Source: Mesostigma viride
Lineage: Eukaryota; Streptophyta; Mesostigmatophyceae; Mesostigmatales; Mesostigmataceae
Direction of reading: 5' to 3'
Length of the DNA stretch: 64,000 bases
Assembly (NCBI GenBank): GCA_009746045.1
Contig: RPFO01000502.1
Span: 62,001 to 126,000, forward strand
In this document: positions 54,163 through 64,000 of the stretch, one piece after another
Layout of the letters: every line of letters starts with the position of its first letter
Position numbering within the stretch: position 1 is the stretch's first letter
The notes under the pieces: generated by a model
What the model was told of the DNA's origin: nothing
Seen by the model: the letters and a program-made list of their open reading frames with translations, nothing else
Databases searched by the model: none
Made by a program: the position numbers and the translations under genes

Positions 54163-54555
54163 TCAATCCTTTTTAACCACAGTAATGGATAGGGAACCAA
54201 ACTCTAAGGTGAGAGGAGTATCTGAGCTAGATGAGGATGCAGCCCGTTTAGGGGGAGAAGAAGGAGGAGTAGCAAAAACTAGAGCTTCTACAGGAGGACG
54301 ACCATGAGGAATAGAACGTACATGTAGGCCTAAATCTGATTCACTATGGTCTATAAGGAATTGCTGAGCTTCTTCAAAGGTAACAAATTTCTTATACCTA
54401 ACTACGTTATATGTACGGTTTTGCACTATCTTCCTAGCATCTGACCAAGAAAGGAAAATGGCTGACCATTGAGGGGTAATAACTACGTAATATTTGGCTA
54501 AGCTATTGTCACTGGACGAATGGGAAGGAGCAGTAAAAACACGACGCTGGCTCAT
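54163..54555 (-). CDS. Small first ORF of gypsy B: RNase H1 N-terminal / Cauli_VI-like domain
   Basis: An intact 130-codon ORF from ATG 54555. Residues 20-67 carry the domain: KYYVV at 21-25, A32-I-F, SW at 36-37, R53-Y-K-K-F at 53-57, then F60-EEA-QQF. The C-terminal half is Ser/Pro-rich with a conserved-looking end (LTLEFGSLSITVV), comparable to the end of the gypsy A protein (VTVTFSQLTIG). Sequence identity between the two is low but position, length and key residues agree. This argues for an old, selected gene. The domain family binds RNA:DNA hybrids or dsRNA; its role in the element is inferred only. Confidence 0.78.
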   Translation of the reverse strand: MSQRRVFTAPSHSSSDNSLAKYYVVITPQWSAIFLSWSDARKIVQNRTYNVVRYKKFVTFEEAQQFLIDHSESDLGLHVRSIPHGRPPVEALVFATPPSSPPKRAASSSSSDTPLTLEFGSLSITVVKKD

Positions 54556-55124
54556 GGTAACGCACCTGGTGGGTCTTGGGACGTCACGCTAGAAGAAGGC
54601 GTAGGCGACTTATCTGGGCGATCTGGAGCATCGAAAGCAGCATGAGGGCGGAATAGTCCAGCGCTCGTCCTAAAATCAGCGACCGAATAGTCCAGCGCTC
54701 GTCCAAAAAGCAGAGACCCGTATCTCTGCGGGTGCGGCCGTCTAATAAAACAGCAGCACGAAGGAAAAAGGTGTAGTCTACGACGACGCTACTCGTCTCA
54801 CTGTTGCCGAACCAAACAATTATCCTCTATCTACGACAGGAAGAGAATTATCCTCTATCTACGACAGGGAGAAAACTTGCGCAGGAAAACAAAGCGAAGG
54901 AGCTATCTACGAAAGGGTTTATCCGCTACGAGCAGGTCTAGCATCTAGGCAGATCGTGTCCCGAACCGGGCAGCACTACTCCCCCAGCTTGACGGCGACC
55001 CGCCCATTACCTGTCAAGAAAGTGTCGTCTTCGTATCCCTGGACGCGGAAGGGTTCTTGCAAAGGCGTATGTGACAAAGGACCGTCGTCTCGTTCTCTAC
55101 CTACGAAAGTTCCTCCGGAACCAT
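54556..55124 (-). other. Leader of gypsy B with short duplications
   Basis: Contains two copies of TAGTCCAGCGCTCGTCC (54655-54705) and two of ATTATCCTCTATCTACGACAGG (54820-54870). A 100-codon RG-rich ORF begins in the 5' LTR at 55278 and ends here at 54976 (SRGGLTNLGSIRPSRGRGGG); it spans the primer site, so its coding status is doubtful. Confidence 0.45.
55110..55123 (-). other. Candidate primer-binding site of gypsy B
   Basis: Minus strand TGGTTCCGGAGGAA, one base inside the LTR. It closely resembles the gypsy A site TGGTTATCGGAGGAA, and its complement ends in CCA. Confidence 0.55.
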
Positions 55125-56475
55125 TGTTACGTCCTAAACTTCTACCTCCACCTCTACCTCTACTGGGCCTGATACTACCTAAATTGGTCAGGCCTCCTCT
55201 ACTCAAACCCCTAGCGAAAGACGAACGAGACGGAGCTGATCTCAATGCATTCACGTATGTGTTGCTATAATACGCCATACAACCATTTACCCGAACCCGT
55301 TTATTCCAGGAATAGAGGAAGGAAACACACTACACTGCCATGACCCAAGCCTATATGTGTTAATTCATTTAACACACGCCGAGTGACCACACGAGGGGTG
55401 GAACGTGCATAAATGGTCACAAACGGTCCAAAATGCTCGGGCCGACCTGGCCCTCGCATACAGATAGACAGGCAGATGCACAGGTGCACGCTGGTCCACT
55501 ACATTCTACCAAAGGATAAAGACCACTAATAAAGTACGCGGCGCGGCGCCCCAAAAGCACCCACTGTACCACAGTACTGTTACGAGGACAATAGTGTCCC
55601 AGTTGGAACTACACGTAAATCTAGGAACAACCGAGGCAAAGGACCTAATTTACGTCCGTAACTACAACGAATTGTTACGCGACGTACATTACAATTCGTT
55701 CAAGTGGCCCGCCGGAGCGGCTGTACAATTTTTCCCAGTGAGCGCGCTGCCAAGTGTACTTGTGGGCAAATTTTTAGGTGCCCCGTCACTTCGAGGTACT
55801 AAAAATTAGGCTACGGTACGAATTCAGCGAATTTCAGCGAATTTTCAGTCGAACCAAAGGAAGTGACGCCAACTACCAAAAAGTTTCCGTTACGAATTTT
55901 CAGCCCAACACTCGCGCAAAATGAAGTGACGGCAACTACCAAAAATTTTCCGTTACGAATTTTCACTCCCACACGTTTGCACAAAAGACTTGACGGCAAC
56001 TACCAAAAAGTTTCCGTTACGAATTTTCAGTCCCACACTTCGCGCAAATTTTAGTAGGGCTGCACGCAAGCTACCTTTCAAAATTTTGCGCTAGTATGGA
56101 ACGCATTTCATTCGTCTGGAGGAACGCTGCCCGCCAACTACCCCCGTTCAGAAAGTTCCGCCGAAATTTACCCGAGATTTGGAAATCTGAACGTCCGCGC
56201 AAATTTTAGTAGGGCTGCACGCAAGCTACCTTTCAAAATTTTGCGCAAGTATGGAACGCAATTCATTCGTCCGGAGGAATGCTGCTCGTCAACTGCCCCC
56301 GTTCAGAAAGTTGCGCCGAACTTTACTTGAGATTTGGAAATCTGAACGTGCGGTTGGAGTTTCGCGGGGAAACCCAAGTTCCCAAGTAATTCACCAATGA
56401 CGCGCTTCGAACACTTGTCCGCTAAAACCTAAGCAGCCGCTCCGGCTGGCCACTTAAACGAAACTTGATGTAACA
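55125..56475 (-). repeat. 5' LTR of gypsy B, split by a MITE
   Basis: 55125-55686 matches the 3' LTR up to GCGACGTA. The final ACA follows the MITE at 56473-56475, next to the target copy GCTAG. Confidence 0.88.
55687..56470. mobile_element. TA-flanked MITE with internal tandem repeats
   Basis: A 784-bp element with imperfect ~37-bp terminal inverted repeats (left CATTACAATTCGTTCAAGTG; right end complement CATCAAGTTTCGTTTAAGTG, then GGCC.GCCGGAGCGGCTG in both). Flanked by TA (55685-55686 and 56471-56472), as in Tc1/mariner-type insertions. Inside are three ~62-bp repeats (55856-56045, core CAACTACCAAAAAGTTTCCG) and two ~150-bp repeats (56046-56350, core TAGTAGGGCTGCACGCAAGC). No transposase. 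Confidence 0.8.
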
Positions 56476-57962
56476 GCTAGGCCTGACTATTCTAGATATG
56501 TACACTACTACTGCTATATTCCCCTAAGCTGGGGTGTCTGGAGGTGCTGGGGCCGCGGGGGTTGCTTGCCAGGGCTTGTGGCCGACGTAGATGGTCGCCC
56601 CCTTCCAGTACACCGGCTTCCCCGCCGCGCTCTGCCGGAGCTGTCCAGAGGTAGGTCGGCCATAGCTACCGGCGCCGTTGTTGCTGCGCCAGGGTCAAGT
56701 CGTCGTCCAAGGTGATGTGAGTCTTCTCGAGCCGCTCGCGGCGTCTGAGAAACGAAATCTTGTCCGCCGGGTTCTCAAAGATGAGAAGAAGCGGAGACGC
56801 CCCCGCCTTACCCCGCGAGCGGGGAAGGCGGTGGGCCTCCAGCTTGATCTCACCACTGAGGCCCATGCAGTCAAGGATTGTGCTCTCAATTAAACGCCTG
56901 GGCAAGCTTCGAGGAGTTCTCACCTTCCACCATGTCGAAGTTCTTGATGATGATGTTAAGGCTGCGCTACAATAGTTGCATGGCGAGCTCGGCCTCCTCG
57001 CGGAGGTCGAGCGTCTGCTGCTGCATGGAGCTGTGCTGCGACGGCGGAGGTGGTGGTCGAGGTGGTGTGTCCGCCCAAGTCTGGGTGGGAGGGGCATCGC
57101 CAGCCGGGCCAGCGGGGGCTGGCTTCCAAGAGGCAATGTCCTTCTGACACTGCCTGGGCAGTGAGGTCTGCGGTGTTTTGCAGGCACTCGATGGCGATGG
57201 CGTTGTCCTGCTGGAGGCGCTTGTCGATGTCGCGGAGCTGGGCGGTGATGGAGGCGGTGGAGGCGGTGTGTGTGTGTGGGGGGGTGGATGCGAGGAGGGT
57301 GAAGGTGGCGGTGGAGATAGCGGGGAGCTCAGCAGCCAGCGTGTGGCCCACAGCTGCCACATCTGCAGCGAGGGGAGTCACGTGCTGTGAGATGGCTTCT
57401 TGGAGACGTGCAGAGGAGGAAGGTGAATTCGGTCAAGGGGGAGGGGTCCCGGAGGTCATCGGCAGAGCGCTTAAGGATGGAAAAGAGAGCGGCGAGCTGA
57501 AGGCGCGGGCGGGACCAGCCAGGCAGGTGGTCACGTCCGCGGTGGGAAAACCGGCCGTCAACTCCATTGCGGAGGCGATAATGGGCGCGGAGGCGCTGGC
57601 ACAGGTCAAGGAGTGAGGCGTACGACCCATAAAACACGAGCTCCAGTATCTGGATGGATGGCATGTCGAAATACTAGCCGGGCCCTGTCGACGTCAAAGG
57701 TGGAAAACAACCTGTCGACGTCAAAGTCGCGCTCAGACCAGCTAGGTTTGCCTGGGCGACTGCGCTTGGGCTCAGGCGATGCAGAGGGTGAGGAATTCCA
57801 AAGCCCAGGAGGGATCTGGGCGACCACCAGTGCGCTACTAGTGTCACCGCTGCCTTCCGGACCTGAGGGCGAAGCTGCAGCCGGAGCTGCAGACGTATTT
57901 TCAGGGCTTACATGCAGCGCAGCCGCTAGGCTGCGTTGCGTAGAGGAGCGTTTGCTCGTCAT
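56476..57962 (-). pseudogene. LINE ORF1 (L1-like) of the copy split by gypsy B
   Basis: ATG at 57962 opens ~118 codons (ARLVFRHAIHPDTGARVLWV). Frame changes lead through a helical segment (QRLRAHYRLRNGVDGRFSHR) and a coiled coil (QLRDIDKRLQQDNAIAIECL). The L1-type RNA-binding part follows in the 57187-56666 frame (IESTILDCMGLSGEIKLEAH, LIFENPADKISFLRRRERLE). It is strongly similar to the insertion at 48296-48930. ORF1 proteins coat LINE RNA. At least three frame breaks. The 3' UTR starts at 56520 and continues, beyond gypsy B, at 43761-43321. Confidence 0.75.
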
Positions 57963-57984
57963 ATATTGCGTAATAGCTTTGCAA

Positions 57985-58375
57985 AATTATATTAGCGTGT
58001 GCGTCTTAGAAAGACGAGGCGATATTGTGATATTCACAGCCGAATTTGGTGCCCAAACGTGAAAGTTATGAGCTCCGCCGTCAGCCATGGCTACCCCATA
58101 TGGCTTGTGGCTTGATGTCTGCATCACCATGTCTGCACCACCATGATGGATCATACCTAAAAGAAGGCCTGCTTGACATGGGGTGGAAGATATTATTGCT
58201 AGGCTATAGCTGGAGCATGGCATCTCCTGCGGGCTAGATTAGCCCTTGTCATTGGTAGTCATGGCCGCCGGCCATGGCCGCCATGCCTAGAATGTTAGCA
58301 ATGCCTAGCCTTGCCCCCATACCTAGTCACGTGCACCACTATGTAACGCACAGTTGACGGTAATCACGGTATACA
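57985..58375. other. Non-coding sequence with partial LINE 3' UTR matches
   Basis: No gene. Fragments such as ACATGGGGTGGAAGAT and GGCTATAGCTGGAGCATGGC match the LINE 3' UTR at 43510-43580. Confidence 0.45.
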
Positions 58376-58399
58376 ACCAGCCATCGCCTTAGCGCATGT

Positions 58400-58850
58400 G
58401 CGCCTACTATACATAATGGGGCTCCCCACGGATGATGCATTAAGAATTTAGCCAAGCTCTGCCTATGCAGAGAGCTACTCTCTGCTGAGGAGCCATGCCC
58501 TAGCCATTGTATAGCCATGATGACCTTCCACCCTATGTCCGCGCCTTAGGTGCTGGAATACAAACATAGTCGAACACGCGGACTCGAACACGCGGACAAG
58601 ATAACGGCAGGCTCGAGCTACCATGGTCCGGATTCTCCCGATTTCTGGCCTGCGCTGGTTGTCTCCTTGATAGTGCATGGTGCAGGTGCACTTTGTGCAC
58701 CCAGAGCAGGTGCAGTTTACACCCTACCCTTGCAGGAAGTAGCCCAGAATGTATTAAAAGCCATATGCCCCGTCTCAGGGATATGTGCTACATGTACTCC
58801 CAACGGAGATATGTAACACTTAAATTTAATTTAATATAATTTAATAGCCT
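58400..58850 (+). repeat. LINE 3' UTR in plus orientation, with a 130-bp interruption
   Basis: TGCAGAGAGCTACTCTCTGC and AGCCATATGCCCCGTCTCAG-type sequence match the other copies in inverse orientation, ending in an AT-rich tail TTAAATTTAATTTAATATAA. A segment at ~58545-58675 not found in other copies contains the repeat shared with 40918-40968. Confidence 0.6.
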
Positions 58851-59136
58851 TAGCTTAGCTTAGCAAATTTGTACTGTACAGCGAGCAATGCTACGCCCTA
58901 GCTATGCTCCGCCTGCTTCAATACCCACGCTCCTTGTCATGATATGCTCACGCCGGGTCTTATTGCACCCACAGAATTTGCCGGATTGTCTCACGTGTCC
59001 AAGTGCTGCTGTGGCATGCCCGTCTGGCATGAAGGAGAAAGGGGGTCTCTCCCCTTTCTTCACTCTGTGTTGTGCATACACAACAGGGATTAAATGCACT
59101 CCGGTGCTCCGCGTGACTACCCAACGGGAGCACGTG
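58851..59136. other. No feature seen
   Basis: Short AT-rich start, then sequence without a convincing ORF or repeat. Confidence 0.4.
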
Positions 59137-61160
59137 TTTAATAAATAAATAAATTAATTAATGGCATCTCAGCAGAGAGTAACTCTCTGCATATATATGG
59201 GCAAAGCATGACTAAATACTCTAAAGCTAATGCATTGGCGGGTGTGAGCCCATCGCGTGGGCATACATGGCCACGTCACTAAGCTTTACCAGTCTATACA
59301 CTACTGAGCTATAAAGTCCCCTAGGCTGTAGGGTGGCTGGGGTGGCTGGGGCGGCAGGGGTCGCCTGCCACTGGGCTTGTGGGAGACGTAGATGTCCGCA
59401 GCTTTCTAGGAAAGTCCTTGGGGCCAGGCCAGGTCAAGATATTCCGCCCTGGTTGGCCAAGCCGCTGGCCGGGGGCCGGCCAGACCAAGGGCGGTATCAA
59501 CCTGACTGGTGCGAGCAAGATGTCCTACAAATGCTATCGTACACTGCCTAATCTCGTCCGAAATGCGAGGCATACCCTGATACAAAGACGCTAATGACCT
59601 ATGCTTGGAAAACCCTAGATTCAGGACCTGTCGAAGCATCATGTAAACCGTGCCGTCTAGCTTGGCGGCCAGTGACAGTGTCCGTGAGTGTCCATGCCTC
59701 GGCGCCATACGTAAGCACCGTGAGGACGAGGACCTTGAAGAGCATGCGCTTGCGGTGCTCGCCCAGGCCCTTCGAGCGCCAGTGGGTGTTGAGCGAACGA
59801 AGCGTCGAAGCCTAGCCCAGGCCAGGCCAATGCGGATGTCCACATCGTCGGCGGTGTCGGGGAGCATGCTCCCCAGCAGTTAATTGAAGCGATCACGGAA
59901 CGGGAGCTCCGTCCCGTCTAGCAGCCACGGCAGCGGCGGGCGACTGGTAGCCCCAATCACCATCGCCTCAGTTTTGACACTAATCTCCAACCCCACCGCC
60001 CGCGCCTCCAAGCCCAGACAGTCCAGCCGGGTCTGAATGTGCTCGGGGCGCTCGATGAGGGTGGTATCATCCGCATAAATCAGGTCGGACAGGCGGTAGC
60101 CAGGGCCACCGCCGCCGTGTTCGCGCTCGTTAAGGATTTCCAAGCCGGGCTCGAACCCCTTAAGAGCAGTAAAGCGCGCACGTGCCCGGCGCATGACGTG
60201 ATCCACGACAATAATGAACAGATATGGGGACAGGACACAACCTTGCCACACCCCGTGGTGAAGGGGGAATGGTGGGGTGGTGCCTTCCGCAGTCCGCACT
60301 ACTGGCACCTGTGAGCCCTCATACAGTCGACCAATGGCAGCAATAAACGCTGGTGGTACCCGATCCAGAGCTAGGATGGCCCAAAGAGCCTCCCAGAGGA
60401 CCGTGTCAAAGGCCTTGATACAGTCAACAAAAATGAAGACCAGCGGCAAACCGTCAGGGCAAAAGCGACGCACCTCGTCCATCAACCGGCGCGCGACAAA
60501 CACAGCCATGACAGTGTTACGACCACGACGGAAACCCATCTGAGACTCACCCAGGTGTGGGTCCAGCGCGGCGCGGAGCCTGTGCAGCATCATGCGCACT
60601 GATGAAGACCTTCAGCGTGGCGCTCTGGAGGCAGACACCCCGATAGTTACCGGGGTCAGCAGCAGATCCCTTCTTGTACAGCATGACGCGGATGGCCGTC
60701 TGCCACTCAGCAGGCGGAGGCTCATCAGAGAGCATGGGTCGACACGGTTGCAGAACGCCAGCAGAAGCTCCCGCACCGCCGGGTCAGGGGTCTTCAGCAG
60801 CTCAGCAGAAAGGTGGTCGGCACCGAGGCACCGCATCGAACCGCATGCGAGCAAGGGCGCCGTCCAATTCCCAGTCCAAAGTGAAGGGGTGGACGACGTC
60901 GTTGGTGGCAAGGCAGCCCTCCTTCAAGGCGGGGACTTGGTAGTCCGCGGCTGAGGAGGGGCCGACGCAGGCGGCAGGGGGGGTCCGGCAACACCGAGAC
61001 GGGCGGCCGTCTCGGGGTGAAGCGGCAGGGGGGGGGCGCGAGCCCCACCTGTCAAGGAAACATTGTGGGCCAACCAGCGGTCAAGGCTGACCGGCGTCGT
61101 GCCGTCCCCCGTGTGCTCCACCGGGGTGCGCTGCCGCCGGGTGGTCCCACGCGGAATGGG
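59137..61160 (-). pseudogene. LINE ORF2 reverse transcriptase fragment with 3' UTR
   Basis: A minus-strand non-LTR RT spread over frames 61121-60612, 60735-60547, 60599-59880 and 59867-59406. Motifs: EWQTAIRVMLYKKGSAADPG with NYRGVCLQSATLKVF, GFRRGRNTVMAVF, VFIFVDCIKAFDTV, HHGVWQGCVLSPYLF and catalytic LIYADDTTLI. There is no endonuclease domain, so it is 5'-truncated. The end (59330-59400) resembles the last part of LINE ORF1 at 48300-48360. The 3' UTR (GCAGAGAGTAACTCTCTGC) and the tail at 59137-59160 match the ORF1-bearing copies, so all belong to one family or exchange 3' ends. Confidence 0.82.
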
Positions 61161-61164
61161 GTCA

Positions 61165-61432
61165 TTTTTGGCGCATTTTGCAAGAAAAAAACGCTAGTTT
61201 CAGTCGTCCGATATCTTTTTTTCGCGCGACTTTGGCGTCCGATCGCGTATTTTCGAGCTAATTTGGTGTCATAATGCTTAATTCATGTCAATTTGAGCGT
61301 ACATTCCACATCGAGAGGCTTGAAAGTTAGTAATTCATGTAAATTTTACGTGGAGAGACTCGACATCATCCTAACCTTTGTATTAACCATAGGACGAGCA
61401 TTGCCAGCGCATGTCCAAGTGCTAACTTTCCC
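61165..61432 (-). other. Probable 3' region of orphan gene copy 2
   Basis: AT-rich sequence between the LINE fragment and the stop of the orphan gene. No other feature seen. Confidence 0.4.
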
Positions 61433-62029
61433 TCACACTTTCGAGGGCCTCTTCCGTAATTTCGCTTCCGCGATCTGCTGTTCCGTTTTCGAGTTCCTCC
61501 TCTTCTTATCGATCTCCTTTGCAGGCGCCCAGACTTCCACATCCTTCCAGCTCTTGCCATCCGTCAGCTTTACCACCTTCATCGCGTAGTCCAGCGGCAT
61601 CCACCACAACTTGTTCTTCAACTTCCCTCCCTTCTCCCCCTCAGCGAAAAACTTAAATGCGACGTCCCTCCACTTGGTGTCGTATCCAGACACCTGCCCA
61701 TAAAGCATGACGTCTTCTAGCTTGGCATACATTGGCGTAGCCGTATCCTTGTTCCCTGCTTGCATAATGGCTAAAGTCCACCCATCACACCAAAAGGCCT
61801 CTGGTGCTCCGAACCCCATTTCCCCGTCCATAAGTCTCATTTCCAACGTGGGCTTGTCATCATCCTCATCGCCCGCCTGACTGTCTTCCGCCCCCTTAGG
61901 CTCCTCCCGTCCGGAAGTGTCAGCATGTACAGCCGCTGGTCCGAAGCCCACCGCCACATTAGCCAAGCGAAGTAACTGCTCCACATCCTCATTACCTGCG
62001 AGCAAACCGATCATGCCATCAACGCATGA
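61433..62029 (-). CDS. Last exon of orphan gene copy 2
   Basis: About 198 codons are open from the acceptor at 62030 to the stop at 61433. An acidic segment (EEPKGAEDSQAGDEDDDK) is followed by an ordered-looking domain with many aromatics (FGAPEAFWCDGWTLAIMQAG, YDTKWRDVAFKFFAEGEKGG, LWWMPLDYAMKVVKLTDGKS) and a basic tail. The family is not recognised. Confidence 0.6.
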   Translation of the reverse strand, partial: SCVDGMIGLLAGNEDVEQLLRLANVAVGFGPAAVHADTSGREEPKGAEDSQAGDEDDDKPTLEMRLMDGEMGFGAPEAFWCDGWTLAIMQAGNKDTATPMYAKLEDVMLYGQVSGYDTKWRDVAFKFFAEGEKGGKLKNKLWWMPLDYAMKVVKLTDGKSWKDVEVWAPAKEIDKKRRNSKTEQQIAEAKLRKRPSKV

Positions 62030-64000
62030 CTAAAATCGAGTTAGTAGAAATCGGACTGCCAACCGTAAAAAATCAAAACACTCTACATACCAGAATTCAC
62101 TCGCAGATTTTTTCTTACCCTTTTTGGCCTTTTCCTTCGACCTCTGCTCGCAGGTAGACCCCGTCTGGGGGTGGGGGGCAGGCGCCGGGGCGGGTTTGGC
62201 GGGCTCGGCAACCTTGGCAGTCTTCGCGGTCTTGGGTAACTTCTTGGAAGCAACGCGCTCCTTTCCCCCGTCCTCCTCCTCTCCGCCGCCATCCTCCTCC
62301 TCCTTCTCCTCCTCATCGTCCGAATCTGAAAGCACAACTGCTTTTCGACGCCGTTTCTGAGGCAGGGCAGGCTTGGGAGGCTTCCCCACCTTGGCCGATT
62401 TCTTGGAAGCAACGTGCTCCGCAGCCTTCCCACCCTTGGCGGATTTCTTGGTAGCAACGTGCTGCTCCTCCTCCTCCTCCTCCTCCTCCTCCCCCTCCTC
62501 CTCCTCAGCATCGTCGTCCTCCTCCTCCTCCTCCTCCTCAGCATCGTCGTCCGAATCAGCCACTGCCACAACTGGCTTACGAAGCTGCTTCTTCGGTACC
62601 TGAGAAATGGCCAGAGTCGGCGGGGGAACCCGAAGCTGCTTCTTCGGTACCTGAGAACTGGGCAGAGGCGCCGGGGTGGGCAGAGTCGCGGGGGAACCCG
62701 AAGCTGCTTCTTCGGAACCTGAAAAACGGGCTGCGACGCGGCAGGCTTGGAAGGCCCACCTCCATCATCCTCAACAAGTGACACGACTGCCCGTCGAGTC
62801 ACTTGAGAAGCGGGCTTCTTCGCCGCAGGCGGATCCGAATCACCTTCAGGCCCCGTCATCTGTTCGGCCTGCTGCGTTCTGACCTCGACGGGGGTCTCTC
62901 CGCGGTTAGACCCTCCTGCCGGACCTCCATCCCCTCCATCCCCTCCCTCCAACAACTGTTGGTCATCCCTCTCCACCACGGCGGACAATCCCCCAGCTTC
63001 GTGGGAAGCTTTTCGCTTCTTCGCCCTTCCGAGCCTAGGCCCCCCATCACCTTCCCCCTGTTCAAGCCGCTCCCACAATTCACTCCCTTTCCCGATCCTT
63101 TCCACTATCTCTTGAAACCCCTTAATCTCCGTCTGGTACCAAACACGATCACCATCGGTTCGAACCTGGAGAAAAAGTCGTGGGCGCAAGCCTTCAGCAC
63201 ATGATCGTACATCCCGCCCGGTTGGGGAATGTCCGAAGCTGTCGGGCAAGGACCGAACGCCCACCACCCTCTCTGAAAGTTACTCCACTTATCACCCCAA
63301 ATGTTCGCCAAGTTCAGCAGGCTCAGGCACGGAAGGGACCTGCCCAAGGGAAAGGGGCGGGCTGAAGCTGAGGCAACCTCGCCTGCCACCTGCTTGACGA
63401 GCGACTTGTCATCATCATCACCGTCTAGCCTGACAGCAAAACCAGACCCGGCGACGGCCCCAGTCCACACTCTGCCACTCATACTTCACGTCCCACTCCT
63501 CCTCCTCCTTCGCCTCCTCTCCTTCTTCGCCTCCGTCTCCTTCCCCTTCCCCTTCCCCTTCTCCAGCCCCTTCACCGGCCCCTTCATCGCCGCCTCCTTC
63601 ACCCCCCTTCGAGTAATCCAACTTTTGGAGCGTACTTCCTGAACGCTTCCGGAGCCAAAAGTGCCAAACCCACCGTCTTGTCCTCGCTCTCTTTTAGCAG
63701 AATCTCCTGAAAGTCGATCTTGCCATTACTGATATCCTTTCTCGGAATCCTCAGATGTGCGGCGTGTTTTTTGGCTTTAAGAAGGTAGGCGATGTTCCTC
63801 GTTATGATGACGGCCACATCCCAAAATTCCCGGTATCTGGCCACAATCTCCTTCCTGCCGACCGGCCGAGCGAGAGGATGGAGATTGAAGACGAGTTCGA
63901 AAATATGAGACGCCACAAACTCCTTGCCATTTGCGTCCTTGCATCGCGCTTCCAGCGTCACATCCTCCTTGAATCTGGCGCAAATGGTCAGCCGCAGGCA
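61433..64000 (-). pseudogene. Orphan gene family, copy 2 (3' part, runs off the window)
   Basis: The minus strand begins (64000) with CLRLTICARFKEDVTLEARC, nearly identical to copy 1 exon at ~4100, and continues past the point where copy 1 is truncated (IDFQEILLKESEDKTVGLAL). An acidic GEGEGEGEGDGG stretch follows, then globular segments (NIWGDKWSNFQRGWWAFGPC, TEIKGFQEIVERIGKGSELW), three repeats of VPKKQLR, a long E/D-rich tract and Lys-rich SKKSAKVGK repeats. Donor GTATGT near 62090 and acceptor CGATTTTAG near 62030 give the last exon (SCVDGMIGLLAGNEDVEQLL to RKRPSKV, stop 61433). Frame changes near 63620, 63450, 63180 and 62640 suggest decay or base errors. Acidic/Lys-rich composition hints at a nuclear protein, no more. 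Confidence 0.6.

Larger units (their letters stand above)
43762..56475 (-). mobile_element. Ty3-type chromovirus 'gypsy B', with nested insertions
   Basis: 3' LTR at 43762-44326; 5' LTR from 55125 to 56475, which contains a 784-bp MITE just before its last three bases. The target duplication GCTAG lies at 43757-43761 and 56476-56480, once the MITE is recognised. The minus-strand order is the same as gypsy A: RNase H1-N-like ORF, gag, pol with chromodomain, accessory protein. A 1.08-kb LINE copy sits in the integrase. Frames are better kept than in gypsy A but still broken in places. Confidence 0.92.

Overview
The window is eukaryotic nuclear DNA. Coding segments are broken by GT-AG introns with pyrimidine-rich acceptors, operons are absent, and most of the sequence is layered retrotransposons and DNA-transposon remnants. 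Chromodomain-bearing Ty3 elements, Ty1/copia-type elements, moderate GC and very repeat-rich intergenic DNA suggest a plant or green/streptophyte alga (a Chara-like genome would fit). That placement is inference; there is no rRNA or organellar marker.

Layout. 1-3819: tail of a copia-like element (RT/RNase H) lying in the end of a plus-strand Ty3 element (gypsy C), whose 3' LTR ends at 3819. 3820-12290: a multi-exon minus-strand orphan gene, broken by gypsy C at its 3' end and by a 2.2-kb non-autonomous LTR element (7061-9291, TSD CCATC). 12370-14410: a palindrome-bearing ~108-bp tandem array, a ~29-bp minisatellite, then a third copy of the 667-bp LTR. 14584-17165: a degraded gag and repeats. 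18052-37424: a copia-like element (LTRs AGTTAT...ATAACT, TSD ACCCC) inserted in an exon of a pogo/CENP-B-like gene. Its gag is interrupted by a complete Ty3 chromovirus, gypsy A (20857-32464, TSD CTGAG). 38220-39440: tandem repeats split by a Harbinger-type MITE. 39650-43140: one acidic hypothetical ORF and simple repeats. 43150-57962: a LINE copy split by a second chromovirus, gypsy B (43762-56475, TSD GCTAG). Gypsy B carries a LINE insertion in its integrase and a TA-flanked MITE in its 5' LTR. 57965-61160: further LINE pieces, including reverse transcriptase. 61433-64000: a second copy of the orphan gene family, running off the right edge.

Main biological points. Both chromoviruses share an unusual four-gene plan. 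First comes a small protein resembling the RNase H1 N-terminal hybrid-binding / caulimovirus P6 (Cauli_VI) domain, then gag, then pol with chromodomain. Last is a large protein of unknown function between integrase and 3' LTR, related in all three Ty3 elements. The copia-like element places an aspartic-protease-like domain after integrase (gag-IN-PR-RT-RH), has an HGDD box in place of YVDD, non-TG/CA LTR ends and a hairpin where a tRNA primer site is expected. A ~22-bp palindrome with core GGTCTCGCTGCAGCGAGACC recurs in introns of the orphan gene and as a tandem array beside it.
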